Shown piece after piece: positions 45,128 through 55,214 of a stretch of 64,000 nt of DNA; positions within the stretch are counted from its first letter, which is position 1, and each line of letters begins with the position of its first letter. The notes below the pieces were generated by a model. The model worked only from the letters and a program-made list of their open reading frames with translations. It did no database searches and was not told where the DNA came from. Source of the DNA: an uncultured Tenacibaculum sp. (lineage in GTDB: Bacteria; Bacteroidota; Bacteroidia; Flavobacteriales; Flavobacteriaceae); the NCBI RefSeq assembly GCF_947504135.1, contig NZ_CANNGG010000005.1, positions 124,001 through 188,000 on the forward strand. Direction: 5' to 3'. The translations under genes were made by a program, and so were the position numbers.

Positions 45128-45763
45128 ATGAAACCATTGCTATCTATATTAGAACGAACATTGCAACACAACCGAAAGTGGGATTTTATCATATTTACGC
45201 TATTAACCTTACTTTCGGTAGTAAATGGGCAATCTACCGTTTTTTATATTATTTACTTTTTTTGGTTTAGTGAACTAATACGAATTATTGTCGATAGGTT
45301 TTGTTATAAACAAAATGAAAATTCCATAGTTAACATCAAGAAAGGAGAAACCATTTTTAGCTCTTTATTTATAATGGTAGTTTATTTCATTTTTATTATT
45401 GTCTTTTTTGGATTTATAGCAAACTGGAAAAATAATGAACTTACTTTAATTAATATGGAAGTGCTATTTTTTAAAAATTGGTTTTTTAATAGCAATCTAT
45501 TATTCGTATTGGTTGAACGGATTTACCTCCATAAAACAGAGCAACCATTAGCTGTTGGTTTTGGGATGTTTACGCCAAATATACTCATACTTCATATATC
45601 CATTATTATGGGTGCAGCGTTGCTATTTTTTGTGGTAAAAAATTTTCCTAAAACTTTTACACCCGATAATTTATGGGGCTCTGTCATTATCATATTCCCT
45701 TTTTTGATATTGAGTGCCATACTTTCTTCTTATAACACTTCAAAAATAAATATTCAACAATAA
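45128..45763 (+). CDS. Polytopic membrane protein of unknown function
   Basis: The 211-residue protein has about five or six TM helices. The first is WDFIIFTLLTLLSVVNG and the last IIIFPFLILSAILSSYN. Charged loops include HKTEQPLAVGFGMFTPNI. No catalytic motif is recognised. It lies 11 bases before a secreted-protein gene and appears to begin a compact operon of four genes ending at 49741, so it may be the membrane partner of those secreted proteins. Confidence 0.7.
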   Translation: MKPLLSILERTLQHNRKWDFIIFTLLTLLSVVNGQSTVFYIIYFFWFSELIRIIVDRFCYKQNENSIVNIKKGETIFSSLFIMVVYFIFIIVFFGFIANWKNNELTLINMEVLFFKNWFFNSNLLFVLVERIYLHKTEQPLAVGFGMFTPNILILHISIIMGAALLFFVVKNFPKTFTPDNLWGSVIIIFPFLILSAILSSYNTSKINIQQ

Positions 45764-45774
45764 AATTTTAAAAA

Positions 45775-46674
45775 ATGCAATTATTTATAAATCGTTTCAT
45801 AACACTATGCTTTTTGCTAACAAGTTATTTTTTGGTAGCTCAAAATGAAATTGCTTATTACCCACCTGACTGGAGTTTTAAGAATACTATTGATGTGGTT
45901 GACTTTTCTCAAATAAAAACAATGACTAAAGAGGTCTTTGAAATTGATGAAAACAAAGAATATCCTTTTTCTAAAGAATATTGGAGCTGGAATAACACCT
46001 ACCAATTAACGGACTATCGTTTTATAAATCAGCCAATGAAAGAAATGAGTTTTGATGTACGGATAAACTATACAAACCCGAATGGCAACCAAATAAAAAC
46101 GATTACCATCTTTAATACAGTGAAAGAAAAGATGATTGAAGAACGCCAGTACAGCTATGGTTCTTTTAATGTAGATAAAATTGTCGTAAAAAGATATTTA
46201 CTCAATACCAATCCAGATGTTTTTGAAGTAACCTATCAAGGAAATGATAATGATTATATTAAAGAAACAGTTTTTACCTCAAATAAAAAAATATCCTCGC
46301 AAACTAAAAGCTGGTACAATTACGCTACAAAAAGTTTAAAAAAAGAATACTATAAAGAGAACATTAAAACACCCGTAGAAACAGAACATTTAAAATTTGA
46401 TGCACTTCAAAAACCTCTTGAGCGTACTATTGGTAATTTGGGTGTAACCACAACAACAAAATACAACTATAGAAGTAGGAAGGTAGAAGTGTTTGGTGAT
46501 GAAACTGATTATAAAGAACTTATAAATATAGAAAAAGACAGTGAACCCTACCAAAAATTTGAATATGAATATGATGATAATTATAATTGGATAGTACGTA
46601 AAACATATCAAATGAAAAATAATAAGTGGTTATATACTACTATTACCAAACGTACTATAACATATAAAAACTAA
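45775..46674 (+). CDS. Secreted YD-like repeat protein A
   Basis: The 299-residue product has a signal peptide (cleavage near FLVAQN). A mature part of short beta-hairpins follows, each with Tyr/Phe before Asp/Asn-Gly turns, such as YEYDDNYNWIVRKTYQ at the end. This resembles single YD/Rhs-type hairpins but is far too short for a toxin-encapsulating Rhs shell. It shares the pattern with the proteins at 46676, 47663 and 49869, suggesting paralogy. The gene follows the membrane protein by 11 bases and precedes the next by one. Confidence 0.7.
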   Translation: MQLFINRFITLCFLLTSYFLVAQNEIAYYPPDWSFKNTIDVVDFSQIKTMTKEVFEIDENKEYPFSKEYWSWNNTYQLTDYRFINQPMKEMSFDVRINYTNPNGNQIKTITIFNTVKEKMIEERQYSYGSFNVDKIVVKRYLLNTNPDVFEVTYQGNDNDYIKETVFTSNKKISSQTKSWYNYATKSLKKEYYKENIKTPVETEHLKFDALQKPLERTIGNLGVTTTTKYNYRSRKVEVFGDETDYKELINIEKDSEPYQKFEYEYDDNYNWIVRKTYQMKNNKWLYTTITKRTITYKN

Positions 46675-46675
46675 T

Positions 46676-47647
46676 ATGAATAAGATGAAAAAAATAATCG
46701 TTTTACTGTTTGTTATCAATGTTTTTAAAACGTATAGTCAAAAAACAAATGACTATCTAATACCACCACAAACTCATTGGAAATCATTCGGTTTTAAAAA
46801 ACAGGTAAAACAAGTAAATATAGCCTATTACAAAGTAGATAGCATATCATACAAACCAACAATGATAGAAGTGTATTCTTTTAACAAAGAAGGATTTATT
46901 ATACAAAAGTATTTTAAAATATCTGGTAAATACGCTAGCGAAACAGCTACTAATTATGAATATAATAATGGCTTGTTAGACAGTATAAACACGTATGCTT
47001 CATCAGTAAATTTTAATAACAAACAAAAATTACATTATAACACCAATCAAAAACTCACAAAAATTGTAGCGAATGGCAAGTTTTCAAATTTTACAGATAC
47101 GTATACGTATAAAAATGGTTTGGTAAATTCAATAGAAAGATCATACTCCAACGGGGGGAGAATGACAACTTATTTTAACCATAATAAAAATTACAGTCGT
47201 ATTAAAGAAACTAGTGTAAATGGTAAAATTACTGAAAGTTATACTGTTTACGATGGAACTGAAAAATTTGCATCATTCTATTTGGGCAGAGAACCGATAG
47301 TTACTTTTTACAAGGCTTATCATCATAATGATTTAGATATCGAAGTAAATGAAAACGCATTAAACTATGCCTTAAAAATGCGAAAATTAAAAGAACAAGA
47401 ACCTGATTCATTTGTCAAACTTATGGGTGAACTACAAGGTAAACCCACCACAAGAACCATTTTTACTATTCCTGCAGAAAGTAGAAACGAAACGGGCGAT
47501 TGGATAAAGCGTTTGCAAATAGACAAACAATATAATATGCATATAAGACGATTGGTATTTAAAAAACTAATCTATGCAGATGGATCCGAAAGTGGTAGCA
47601 CCAATTTTGATGTGTTTTTTGAAAAAAAAGTAGCTCGTTTAAAATAA
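46676..47647 (+). CDS. Secreted YD-like repeat protein B
   Basis: The 323-residue product has a signal peptide (cleavage near TYSQK). Strand-turn repeats follow, such as YSFNKEGFIIQKYFKISGKY and DTYTYKNGLVNSIERSYSNG. Its mature N-terminus (WKSFGFKKQVKQVNIAYYK) aligns with protein D at 49869 (KDYGFTQSVKKVEMVTYTL). The C-terminal ~100 residues are less repetitive (EQEPDSFVKLMGELQG, then TGDWIKRLQI). No T9SS sorting domain is evident. An alternative start three codons downstream (MKKIIVLLF) would fit a signal peptide equally well. Confidence 0.7.
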   Translation: MNKMKKIIVLLFVINVFKTYSQKTNDYLIPPQTHWKSFGFKKQVKQVNIAYYKVDSISYKPTMIEVYSFNKEGFIIQKYFKISGKYASETATNYEYNNGLLDSINTYASSVNFNNKQKLHYNTNQKLTKIVANGKFSNFTDTYTYKNGLVNSIERSYSNGGRMTTYFNHNKNYSRIKETSVNGKITESYTVYDGTEKFASFYLGREPIVTFYKAYHHNDLDIEVNENALNYALKMRKLKEQEPDSFVKLMGELQGKPTTRTIFTIPAESRNETGDWIKRLQIDKQYNMHIRRLVFKKLIYADGSESGSTNFDVFFEKKVARLK

Positions 47648-47662
47648 AACACCCATAAAAAA

Positions 47663-49741
47663 ATGAAAAAATATTACACACTCATTATCATATTTTTATT
47701 AAAGACACTTGTAGCTGAAGCACAAACTATAAATTGGGTAAACGCTCCTGTTAATCCATTACCCAAAGGTGCTAGTTTAGATAAAACACATCTAAAGGGT
47801 GATGTATTTCAAGACAGTTTTACTTTTTACGATAATAAGGGTAATTGGTTAGATATAAAACATAGAATACATATAAAATTTGACAATTATAACAGACCCA
47901 TATCAGTAACTTACACCAATGGAGAAACACTCAATTTCAAATATGATGCTAACGGAAATCTTATTTACGACGAAGGAAAAATTTATGAATACGATGCACA
48001 AAACAGAATTAAAAAAGCAATTTACGGCTACAAAACAGAAAAATATAGTTATATAAAACAAGGTGATTTGGTTATAGTAACTATTACATCTAAAGAAACA
48101 GATAAACTACCAACTACTAAAACTGAATATTACAGAAACGGGTTGCTAACAGCAAGAAAAGCAAACCAAAATAACAGTAAAACATTTTTTAAATATCAAT
48201 ACGATTCTAAAGGTAACTGGATACAAAGAACAGAAACCAATGCTGCAGGTAATGTGTTACACCAATATAACAGAAGCATTATTTATCATAGTGAATATAA
48301 AGATTTTGAAAAAAATGCACAAATTAAAAAAACTACGGGCGACTTAAACTTAAAAGGCGGTTTGGCCATACCTCATTTATATATCAATGGTAAATTAGAC
48401 AATACGTCGCTATGGAACAAATTTAACAACGATTATATATTCTTTAATCCATTAACGAACACTTATTACATTGCGAGAAACGCCCTTGACACATCAATAA
48501 CTTTAAATACTACAATTCCTTTTGAATTTTTACTACAGTCAGAAAATAGTATTATTAGTGACGGTAAATCAGCAATGTGTATAGAGCGAGGCATCCCATC
48601 AATTCTTTCTTACAGAAAGTGGAAATACCAATCAGAATATAAAAATATCATTGCTAGAGATACTAAAAGTAAAGATGTTTATTTTGCAGAAAGCGCACTG
48701 CAAAATACTAGTAAAGAAACCAAGGCATACCCTGCAATTTCTATGACCTCTAGAGGAAGTTCAATTTGGTATATCCCATCAGAAGACAAAGAACACGTAA
48801 GCTTTTTTATAGCAGGTATACGGTTTAAGGATTATAAAATTGAAGGATATATTGAAGGGACAAAAGACTACGTGTTTTCAACCAGTAATGTTCCAACTTA
48901 TGTATTAAGTAACTTTGCTAATTCAAAACCCGGCGTATTTAACAAAGGACGTTATTTTAATATTTCTACCGATAAAATTTCAGGCAAAACTAATACTACT
49001 CAACCTCAAAATAATAAAACAGACAATGCTTGCATAAAAGGTAACTGTACCAATGGTTATGGCACCTATGTTTTTAATAGCGGTAGCAAAGTGTTTGGCT
49101 TTTTCAAAAGTGGTAAACTACACGGTTATGCACAATTTTTCTTTGCCAATGGTAATCGTTATGACGGTGATTTTTATAATGGGTATCGTAATGGTTTTGG
49201 AATTTATTATTGGAATAAACTCAACGAGCAGTATTATGGGCATTGGAAAGATGGCAAACAACACGGTTATGGGTATTACGTTAAAAACAACAAAACTTTT
49301 CAGGCGGGTATTTACACACAAGGTAAATTAACCACCAATCTTTTTACTGATTATTTACAGAAAAAATCAACCGGTAAAAATTGCTTAGGAAACTGCCAAA
49401 ATGGGTATGGTGCCTTTAAATACAACCAAGGAGATGTATATGTTGGCTTCTTTAAAAACGGACTACCATATAAGGCAGGCGCTTACAGGTGGGCTAACAA
49501 AAACTTTTATGTAGGCGACTGGGATAGCAATGGTAAAATTAATTATTCAGGAATGTTTAAAACACCAACCTATGTGTATTCTGGAGCATTTGCCCAGAAT
49601 GGATATATTACGGGTTTAGGTGTTAGAACAGATATTAAAACCTTCACTCAAACCTATGGTGAGTTTAAAAACGGTCAACTAATTGTAAATTATGCAAACG
49701 GCTACAATCCTGCAAATAGTAAAACAATGCCTCAGAAATAA
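47663..49741 (+). CDS. Secreted YD-like / MORN fusion protein C
   Basis: The 692-residue protein has a signal peptide (cleavage near VAEAQT). An N-terminal third of YD-type hairpins contains FKYDANGNLIYDEGKIYEYD and YDSKGNWIQRTE, and a middle domain without clear motif follows. Two MORN blocks start near residues 459 and 575. Each block opens with a Cys motif (CIKGNCTNGYG and CLGNCQNGYG) followed by units such as GDFYNGYRNGFGIYYW. MORN units usually bind lipids or proteins. The gene ends the presumed operon 45128-49741. Confidence 0.78.
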   Translation: MKKYYTLIIIFLLKTLVAEAQTINWVNAPVNPLPKGASLDKTHLKGDVFQDSFTFYDNKGNWLDIKHRIHIKFDNYNRPISVTYTNGETLNFKYDANGNLIYDEGKIYEYDAQNRIKKAIYGYKTEKYSYIKQGDLVIVTITSKETDKLPTTKTEYYRNGLLTARKANQNNSKTFFKYQYDSKGNWIQRTETNAAGNVLHQYNRSIIYHSEYKDFEKNAQIKKTTGDLNLKGGLAIPHLYINGKLDNTSLWNKFNNDYIFFNPLTNTYYIARNALDTSITLNTTIPFEFLLQSENSIISDGKSAMCIERGIPSILSYRKWKYQSEYKNIIARDTKSKDVYFAESALQNTSKETKAYPAISMTSRGSSIWYIPSEDKEHVSFFIAGIRFKDYKIEGYIEGTKDYVFSTSNVPTYVLSNFANSKPGVFNKGRYFNISTDKISGKTNTTQPQNNKTDNACIKGNCTNGYGTYVFNSGSKVFGFFKSGKLHGYAQFFFANGNRYDGDFYNGYRNGFGIYYWNKLNEQYYGHWKDGKQHGYGYYVKNNKTFQAGIYTQGKLTTNLFTDYLQKKSTGKNCLGNCQNGYGAFKYNQGDVYVGFFKNGLPYKAGAYRWANKNFYVGDWDSNGKINYSGMFKTPTYVYSGAFAQNGYITGLGVRTDIKTFTQTYGEFKNGQLIVNYANGYNPANSKTMPQK

Positions 49742-49868
49742 TTGAGAATGCACAACAAAGTTTGGCAAAAAAATAACTATCAATAAAGTAAATAAAGACC
49801 ACGCAGTTAAAGATTTATATAAGATAAGCATCTAAAAAAATATAAATAAAAAAAAACTAAAAAACAAT

Positions 49869-50894
49869 ATGCTCCTAAAAATTAAATTTATTACAGTCAT
49901 TTTTTTAGTATTAAATTGTAATGCTATTGCACAATCTTTACCAAAGATTACAGCTAAAGACTACGGATTTACACAATCGGTTAAAAAAGTTGAGATGGTA
50001 ACGTATACGTTACATTCTGAAAAAGCAATACAAACCGAAAAAGTTAGCTACAATTTCAACACTGATGGTACCATAAAAAGCTACGAAAGAAAAAGCAATA
50101 CGAGTAGCGATTGGTTAAAATTAAGCAGTAACTATAAAAAAGGTCTTTTACGCAAAAGAATAATTAAACATCGTAATTCTAATTTAAACAGAAAACATCA
50201 ATATGTTTATGATACACAGCATAATTTAATAGAAGAGCGCATCTATTTAAAAAAAGGGAAAAAAAATCATATAAAATATGAGTATCAAAACAATAAGCTA
50301 CAAAGCATTATAGCTAATATAAATGATACTAATTCTATAACTACATTTTATTATACCCAAAAAGGTAATTTGTATAAAAAAGTACATCATCAAAAACATA
50401 AAGCTAAAGAAGATGTAATTTCTAACCACTTCTATTTAGAAGATAAAGAAATTTTATCCCATACAGAACCTAGCACTAATTACAAGGCATTTATATATAC
50501 AGAAATAGTAGATATTGCTTTTAAAATTATTGAAGAGAATAATGCTACAAGCAGAATAAATAAAGGTATTCAACGATTTAATAAAGAGGCACCAAAAGAT
50601 AATATCCCTTTTAACTTAGAGCAATATAGCAATCAAACTTGGCAATTTTACGAAAAGCATTTAGACAAGATAGAACCTTACCAAATAACCATCTATTCCT
50701 ACAAGAAAGACACCTTAGGTAACAAGGTAAAATATGCCACAGCCAATGTAAATATCAAGCAAGAAAACATAGCAACTATTCAGTTTTTTAGAACAACGTT
50801 ACAAAATGGCAATATCGTTGGCGACACAAAGTATAATGAAAACACGTATTTAGAATTGGTAGAACATCTTAAATATATCAAAATTCCTAAATAA
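49869..50894 (+). CDS. Secreted YD-like repeat protein D
   Basis: The 341-residue product has a signal peptide (cleavage near NAIAQS) and hairpin repeats such as VSYNFNTDGTIKSYERKS, QYVYDTQHNLIEERIYL and FYYTQKGNLYKKVHHQ. The C-terminal half is less regular. It is the closest relative of protein B in this window. A 127-base gap without obvious signals precedes it. It is followed after 12 bases by a membrane protein gene, and a second compact group (49869-52980) seems to start here. Confidence 0.7.
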   Translation: MLLKIKFITVIFLVLNCNAIAQSLPKITAKDYGFTQSVKKVEMVTYTLHSEKAIQTEKVSYNFNTDGTIKSYERKSNTSSDWLKLSSNYKKGLLRKRIIKHRNSNLNRKHQYVYDTQHNLIEERIYLKKGKKNHIKYEYQNNKLQSIIANINDTNSITTFYYTQKGNLYKKVHHQKHKAKEDVISNHFYLEDKEILSHTEPSTNYKAFIYTEIVDIAFKIIEENNATSRINKGIQRFNKEAPKDNIPFNLEQYSNQTWQFYEKHLDKIEPYQITIYSYKKDTLGNKVKYATANVNIKQENIATIQFFRTTLQNGNIVGDTKYNENTYLELVEHLKYIKIPK

Positions 50895-50906
50895 ACATTT
50901 TTAACT

Positions 50907-51923
50907 ATGACAGAAAATAATTATGAAATAAAACCGCTTTCTTCTAAAGATAAGAAAAAAATTAGTCAGCAGTATGTTTTCTTGGTTATTTTCTTAATTT
51001 TTGTAGGTGGTATATTCTTTTTTATTTTTAAAAATGTATTAAAGCCCGCAAAATTTAGTACAATTCCTATAATCGTTTTTGCTATTTTTTTATTGTTCTT
51101 CTTAAGTATTATAGTGTACACATTTTGGAGTACCTACATTGATTTAAAAAAAGGAATTAAACATTGCTATACAGGAATTATTACCGATAAACGAATAGAT
51201 AAACACACCTCTTCTTCAAAAAGCTTTACCTCAAGAGCGGGTAATCGTTCAAATAGTACTACCACTAAAACTTCATATTATATAAGTGTTGACATTCAAG
51301 AACACAGTATTCCTTACACGGTATATTCAAAAGCTACTATAGGAGACAAAATATATTTAGAAGTAAGTCCAAAAAACAAAGAGGTTTTAACATTTACTAT
51401 ATTAGAGAACCATCAGCAATCGATTGAAGTTAATAACACCCTTAATTTCATTCCAAATAAAAGTAAAACTATGCCAATGAGTCAAAAAGAAGTAGATGTA
51501 GTTAAAAAGATATTTTGGAAAAAAATGAGAAAAAGATTAATTTTTGTAATAGCATTTGCATTACTGTTATTATTGTTATGGCAAGGTATTTTTATTTTTA
51601 TAATTCCTGTACTTGTTGCTTTTGTATATGCTTCATTTAAACTACTTATAGAAATAAATAACTATGCAACGTTTTTTAGAAATGGAAAACTCAAACAAAT
51701 AACAACAGTTCAGGTTAATGACAAACTTAAAATCACTTCCAATAGAAACGCAACCAAGTTTCGTTTAGTTACTAATAATGGAAACATTGATGTGTCAGAA
51801 AACATATACAACAAAGTAAAATCAAACGATATTATTGATTTGCACAAAGCATCGTTCATTACTATTCTTATTGCAGTAAATTTTAACTCACACAATATAT
51901 ACTTGTTTAATGAAACTATATAA
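50907..51923 (+). CDS. Four-helix membrane protein with DUF3592-like loop
   Basis: The 338-residue protein has two TM helices at about residues 22-45 and 52-76. A soluble loop contains CYTGIITDKRIDKHT and YYISVDIQEHSIPYTVYSKA, then KIYLEVSPKNKEVLTF. This small beta domain resembles those of DUF3592-type proteins. Two more helices lie at about 208-250 and a C-terminal cytoplasmic tail ends the protein. Its 3' end runs up to the start of the next gene, implying coupling. Function unknown. Confidence 0.68.
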   Translation: MTENNYEIKPLSSKDKKKISQQYVFLVIFLIFVGGIFFFIFKNVLKPAKFSTIPIIVFAIFLLFFLSIIVYTFWSTYIDLKKGIKHCYTGIITDKRIDKHTSSSKSFTSRAGNRSNSTTTKTSYYISVDIQEHSIPYTVYSKATIGDKIYLEVSPKNKEVLTFTILENHQQSIEVNNTLNFIPNKSKTMPMSQKEVDVVKKIFWKKMRKRLIFVIAFALLLLLLWQGIFIFIIPVLVAFVYASFKLLIEINNYATFFRNGKLKQITTVQVNDKLKITSNRNATKFRLVTNNGNIDVSENIYNKVKSNDIIDLHKASFITILIAVNFNSHNIYLFNETI

Positions 51924-51933
51924 ATCTTCTGTT

Positions 51934-52980
51934 ATGAAAAAAATAGGTTCACAGCTTCTTTTAAGTATCATTTTTATGTTTTTTATAAACAAGGCATATA
52001 GTAACGCTGCGCAACCTGGTATTTGGAATGCTGGTGGAACCGTATTTACAATGCTATATCCCGAAGACTCTCTCTCTTTTAAAAAAGTGCAAATGCAACA
52101 AGAAAACATATACATTCAGTTATATAAAGGTTTTGCAGTGGTAAAAGGAGTATATTGGTTTCGTAATACAACAAATGATTCTTTACGATTCAAAATGGGG
52201 TATCCTACCAATGGCATCTATGCTGGTGGAGACAACTATCTTAACCACGTTACTTTAGATTCATTAAGCCAATTTAAAATAAGAGTCAAAAACAATTTGC
52301 TACCGTTATTTAAAGAAGCACACCCAGAACTCAATAAAAATTACAAAAAAACAATACCATTTAGCGATAATTGGAAAGTTTGGAACATGGAATTCACCCC
52401 AAACGAGCTACAAAAAGTAGAAGTGTATTTCATTGTAAACACCAACAATGCAAGAGTAAAGAAAGGTTATGAAAGCGAAAGTAAAAATGCATTTATTTAT
52501 CTGTTAGAGAGCGGAAGTGTATGGAAAAACCCCATAAAACATGGTGATTTTTACATTGAATTAATGGACGGGTTAAACGATTCTGACATAAAAGGACTTT
52601 CCTCAGGATTTGATTTTCGTTATAATGAAACACATAAACTATACACAGGCACAAAGACTAATTTTTCTCCTACACCAAAAGACAATTTAGTTATTACGTA
52701 TCACCAAAAAGAGGAGGCCTTTTCTTTTGAAAATATTTTATTAGAAGCCGAAAATTTATTTATAACTGTTGATAAATTAGCTATTTTACCTTTAAATAAC
52801 TTAACATACAACCCAATTGAAATTAAAAGCCCTTATGATGTAAAAGACTCTTATTGGATTAGTTTTCCTACTTTATTAGTTCTTTTTGTTACCTATTCAC
52901 CCATTATTATAATAAGTATTTTATTTATCATTATAATTTGGGCAACCATAAAATGGTTAAAAATAAAAAGAAGAAAATAA
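51934..52980 (+). CDS. Type I membrane protein with large periplasmic domain
   Basis: From MKKIGSQLLL (51934; a longer frame opens at 51910 inside the previous gene) the ~348-residue product has a signal peptide (cleavage near AYSNA). The exported domain of about 290 residues is rich in beta strands (WNAGGTVFTMLYPEDSLSF and RFKMGYPTNGIYAGGDN). One C-terminal TM helix (IIIISILFIIIIWATIKW) is followed by a short basic tail KIKRRK. This is the topology of a periplasmic receptor or assembly factor anchored in the inner membrane. No family is recognised. Confidence 0.68.
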   Translation: MKKIGSQLLLSIIFMFFINKAYSNAAQPGIWNAGGTVFTMLYPEDSLSFKKVQMQQENIYIQLYKGFAVVKGVYWFRNTTNDSLRFKMGYPTNGIYAGGDNYLNHVTLDSLSQFKIRVKNNLLPLFKEAHPELNKNYKKTIPFSDNWKVWNMEFTPNELQKVEVYFIVNTNNARVKKGYESESKNAFIYLLESGSVWKNPIKHGDFYIELMDGLNDSDIKGLSSGFDFRYNETHKLYTGTKTNFSPTPKDNLVITYHQKEEAFSFENILLEAENLFITVDKLAILPLNNLTYNPIEIKSPYDVKDSYWISFPTLLVLFVTYSPIIIISILFIIIIWATIKWLKIKRRK

Positions 52981-52993
52981 TAATTTTAAATAT

Positions 52994-53304
52994 ATGATTG
53001 CACTTACTCTTTTATTTATACTAATTTTTTGTTCTTTAGGAATTACTATAAAGCTACTTCTAATTTTTTTTCCGAATACAATAATCTTCATCTACTTAAC
53101 AACAAAGAACTACAAAACCACTTTAAAGTTCTAAACACAAAAACTCTAGAAGACAAAATAAAAACCGACACAATTATTAACAAACAATTGATAGAAATTG
53201 AACAAAAAATTTCTGCCTTCAAAAATAAAAAAGAGTTAGAAATAGTGGTCGGCTCTCTTAAACAACTACTCATAACCTCATTAAAACTACTTAAAAACAA
53301 ATAG
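52994..53304 (+). pseudogene. Small membrane-anchored protein gene with a probable one-base frameshift
   Basis: An ATG at 52994 opens MIALTLLFILIF, a TM-like start that runs out of frame. A second frame from 53029 continues YYKATSNFFSEYNNLHLLNN and ends 53304 with a helical domain. Both frames meet at a T6 tract (53025-53030). One extra T would fuse them into a ~103-residue single-pass protein. It may be a sequencing error, a recent mutation or a phase-variable tract. Confidence 0.55.
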
Positions 53305-53345
53305 TTAATAAAGAATAAATTAATACATTTACATAAAATAAACTA

Positions 53346-55214
53346 ATGTATTTCATGCAATTAAAAAAGATCATAACGATTATTTTTATAGTTTTTTTCT
53401 CACTGAATTTACATTCACAAAGATTAACCTTATTAGATAGTATTAAACTAACTGTACAAAAAGAACCTAACTACAACAAAAAAATTAACCTTCTACAAGA
53501 AAACATTAAGAAAATATATACAACAAAATTTGATGAATCTATACAGTTAGCCCATTTTGGTTTAAAGCTTGCTAACAAAAACAATGACAAGATTAATAAG
53601 GGAGATTTTTTAAGAACAATAGGTCTTTCATTAGGAAAAAAAGGAAATATAGATAGTGCTTCCGTTTATTACCATAAAGCTTTAAAAGAATTGGAACAAA
53701 GTAATGATAACAAAAAGTTAGGGCTGTTATACGATGATATGGCTAGAATGTACAGAAAATTACAACAATCAGATAGGGCTTTATATTTTTATGACAAAGC
53801 ATTAACTTTATATCAAAACGATTCTAATTTAGAAGGAATTGCCCGAATTAACAATGAAAGTGGAGCGGTTTTTAATGCTGAAGGAAATTATACAGAAGCT
53901 AATAAAAGATTTCTAAAATCACTACAAATACAACAGCAAAGAAACGATTCTCTTGGCATAGGTTACTCGCTAGAATTTCTTGGTAATAATCAACTCCTTA
54001 TTAAAAACTATAAAAAGGCTGAAAGTTACTTACACCAAGCCTTAAAAGTTCGTCAAAAAGGAAAAGATGAATTTGCACTAATGCTTAATTATACTGCTTT
54101 GGGTGAGTATTACAAAGAAGTAAAAAAACATAAACTTTCTAATAATTATTTTGAAAAAAGCAACACTATTGCAAAAAAAATTAAATTTCCAGACATACAA
54201 CGCTATAACTATCAGCAAATGATGAAAAACTATGAAGATGTTAATAATTATAAAAAGGCTTTTAATAACCTTAAAGCATTTAACATTCTTAACGATAGTT
54301 TATACAATATAGAAAAATTAAAAAATATAGAAGAAATTACAACTAAATACGAAACAGTTGAAAAAGAAAATCAAATACTACAACAAAAAGCTGAAATTGC
54401 AAAAAATAAACTTCATTTAAAAAATAGAAATTTATGGATTTTCGGGTTAACTACTTTAGCGGTAATTATTAGTGTCATTGGTTTTTTATTATACAAACAA
54501 CAAGTGCTAAAAAATATTAAACAACAAAGAGAAAATGAACTAAAACTTGCTATTGAAAAAATAGAATATCAAAACAAATTACAAGAACAAAAATTATCTA
54601 TTTCAAGAGATTTACACGATAACATTGGAGCTCAATTATCTTTTATTGTTGCTGCAATTAATACTATTAAATATTATCTTTCTGACAAAGATGAAAAATT
54701 AACTAGCAAATTAGATACTATTAAAAAATTTGCAAAAGTAACTACGCAAGAACTACGAGATACCGTTTGGGCAATGAATAAATCAGATATTTCTATTAAA
54801 GATTTACACTCTCGAATTGCAAATTTTATCGAAAAAGCGAAACAATCACAAAATAAAACTAATATAACTGTTAATGTAGATGAAAATTTTCCTGAAGACG
54901 TAACCTTTACGTCCTTACAAGGACTGAATGCATTTCGCATTATTCAAGAGGCTACCAATAATGCTCTTAAATATGCAAAAGCTTCACAAATAATCATCCA
55001 TATTTATAAAAAGGAAGATAATATATGTTTCTCTGTAAAAGATAACGGCAAAGGCTTTTTAGAAAAAAACGTAGAATTAGGCAATGGATTATTGAATATG
55101 AGAAAACGATCCATAGAATTAAAAAGTCAACTCAACATACAAACTGAACTAGAAAAAGGGGTTGAAGTTTCATTTTGTTTTATAATTCCAAAAACAACAA
55201 TACATAAGGTATGA
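53346..55214 (+). CDS. TPR-containing sensor histidine kinase
   Basis: The 622-residue protein has a signal peptide (cleavage near LHSQR) and about six TPR units over residues ~70-330 (for example GNIDSASVYYHKALKELEQ). A TM helix lies near 365-385 (LWIFGLTTLAVIISVIGFLL), followed by a HisKA_3 motif SISRDLHDNIGAQLSF with H424 and an HATPase domain (N-box IQEATNNALKYAKA, DNGKGF, GNGLLNMRKRS). Periplasmic TPRs probably bind a protein or peptide signal. Its stop overlaps the regulator start by four bases. It closes the island. Confidence 0.92.
   Translation: MYFMQLKKIITIIFIVFFSLNLHSQRLTLLDSIKLTVQKEPNYNKKINLLQENIKKIYTTKFDESIQLAHFGLKLANKNNDKINKGDFLRTIGLSLGKKGNIDSASVYYHKALKELEQSNDNKKLGLLYDDMARMYRKLQQSDRALYFYDKALTLYQNDSNLEGIARINNESGAVFNAEGNYTEANKRFLKSLQIQQQRNDSLGIGYSLEFLGNNQLLIKNYKKAESYLHQALKVRQKGKDEFALMLNYTALGEYYKEVKKHKLSNNYFEKSNTIAKKIKFPDIQRYNYQQMMKNYEDVNNYKKAFNNLKAFNILNDSLYNIEKLKNIEEITTKYETVEKENQILQQKAEIAKNKLHLKNRNLWIFGLTTLAVIISVIGFLLYKQQVLKNIKQQRENELKLAIEKIEYQNKLQEQKLSISRDLHDNIGAQLSFIVAAINTIKYYLSDKDEKLTSKLDTIKKFAKVTTQELRDTVWAMNKSDISIKDLHSRIANFIEKAKQSQNKTNITVNVDENFPEDVTFTSLQGLNAFRIIQEATNNALKYAKASQIIIHIYKKEDNICFSVKDNGKGFLEKNVELGNGLLNMRKRSIELKSQLNIQTELEKGVEVSFCFIIPKTTIHKV

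Noticed and set aside
45775..50894. Rhs/YD polymorphic toxin with immunity genes
   Set aside because: The YD-like proteins are only 300-690 residues, with no Rhs core motif, no PAAR/VgrG partner and no variable C-terminal toxin domain. They look like small secreted repeat proteins instead.
45775..50894. Type IX secretion cargo
   Set aside because: The proteins have ordinary signal peptides, but their C-termini lack the conserved T9SS sorting-domain strands, so T9SS export is not supported.
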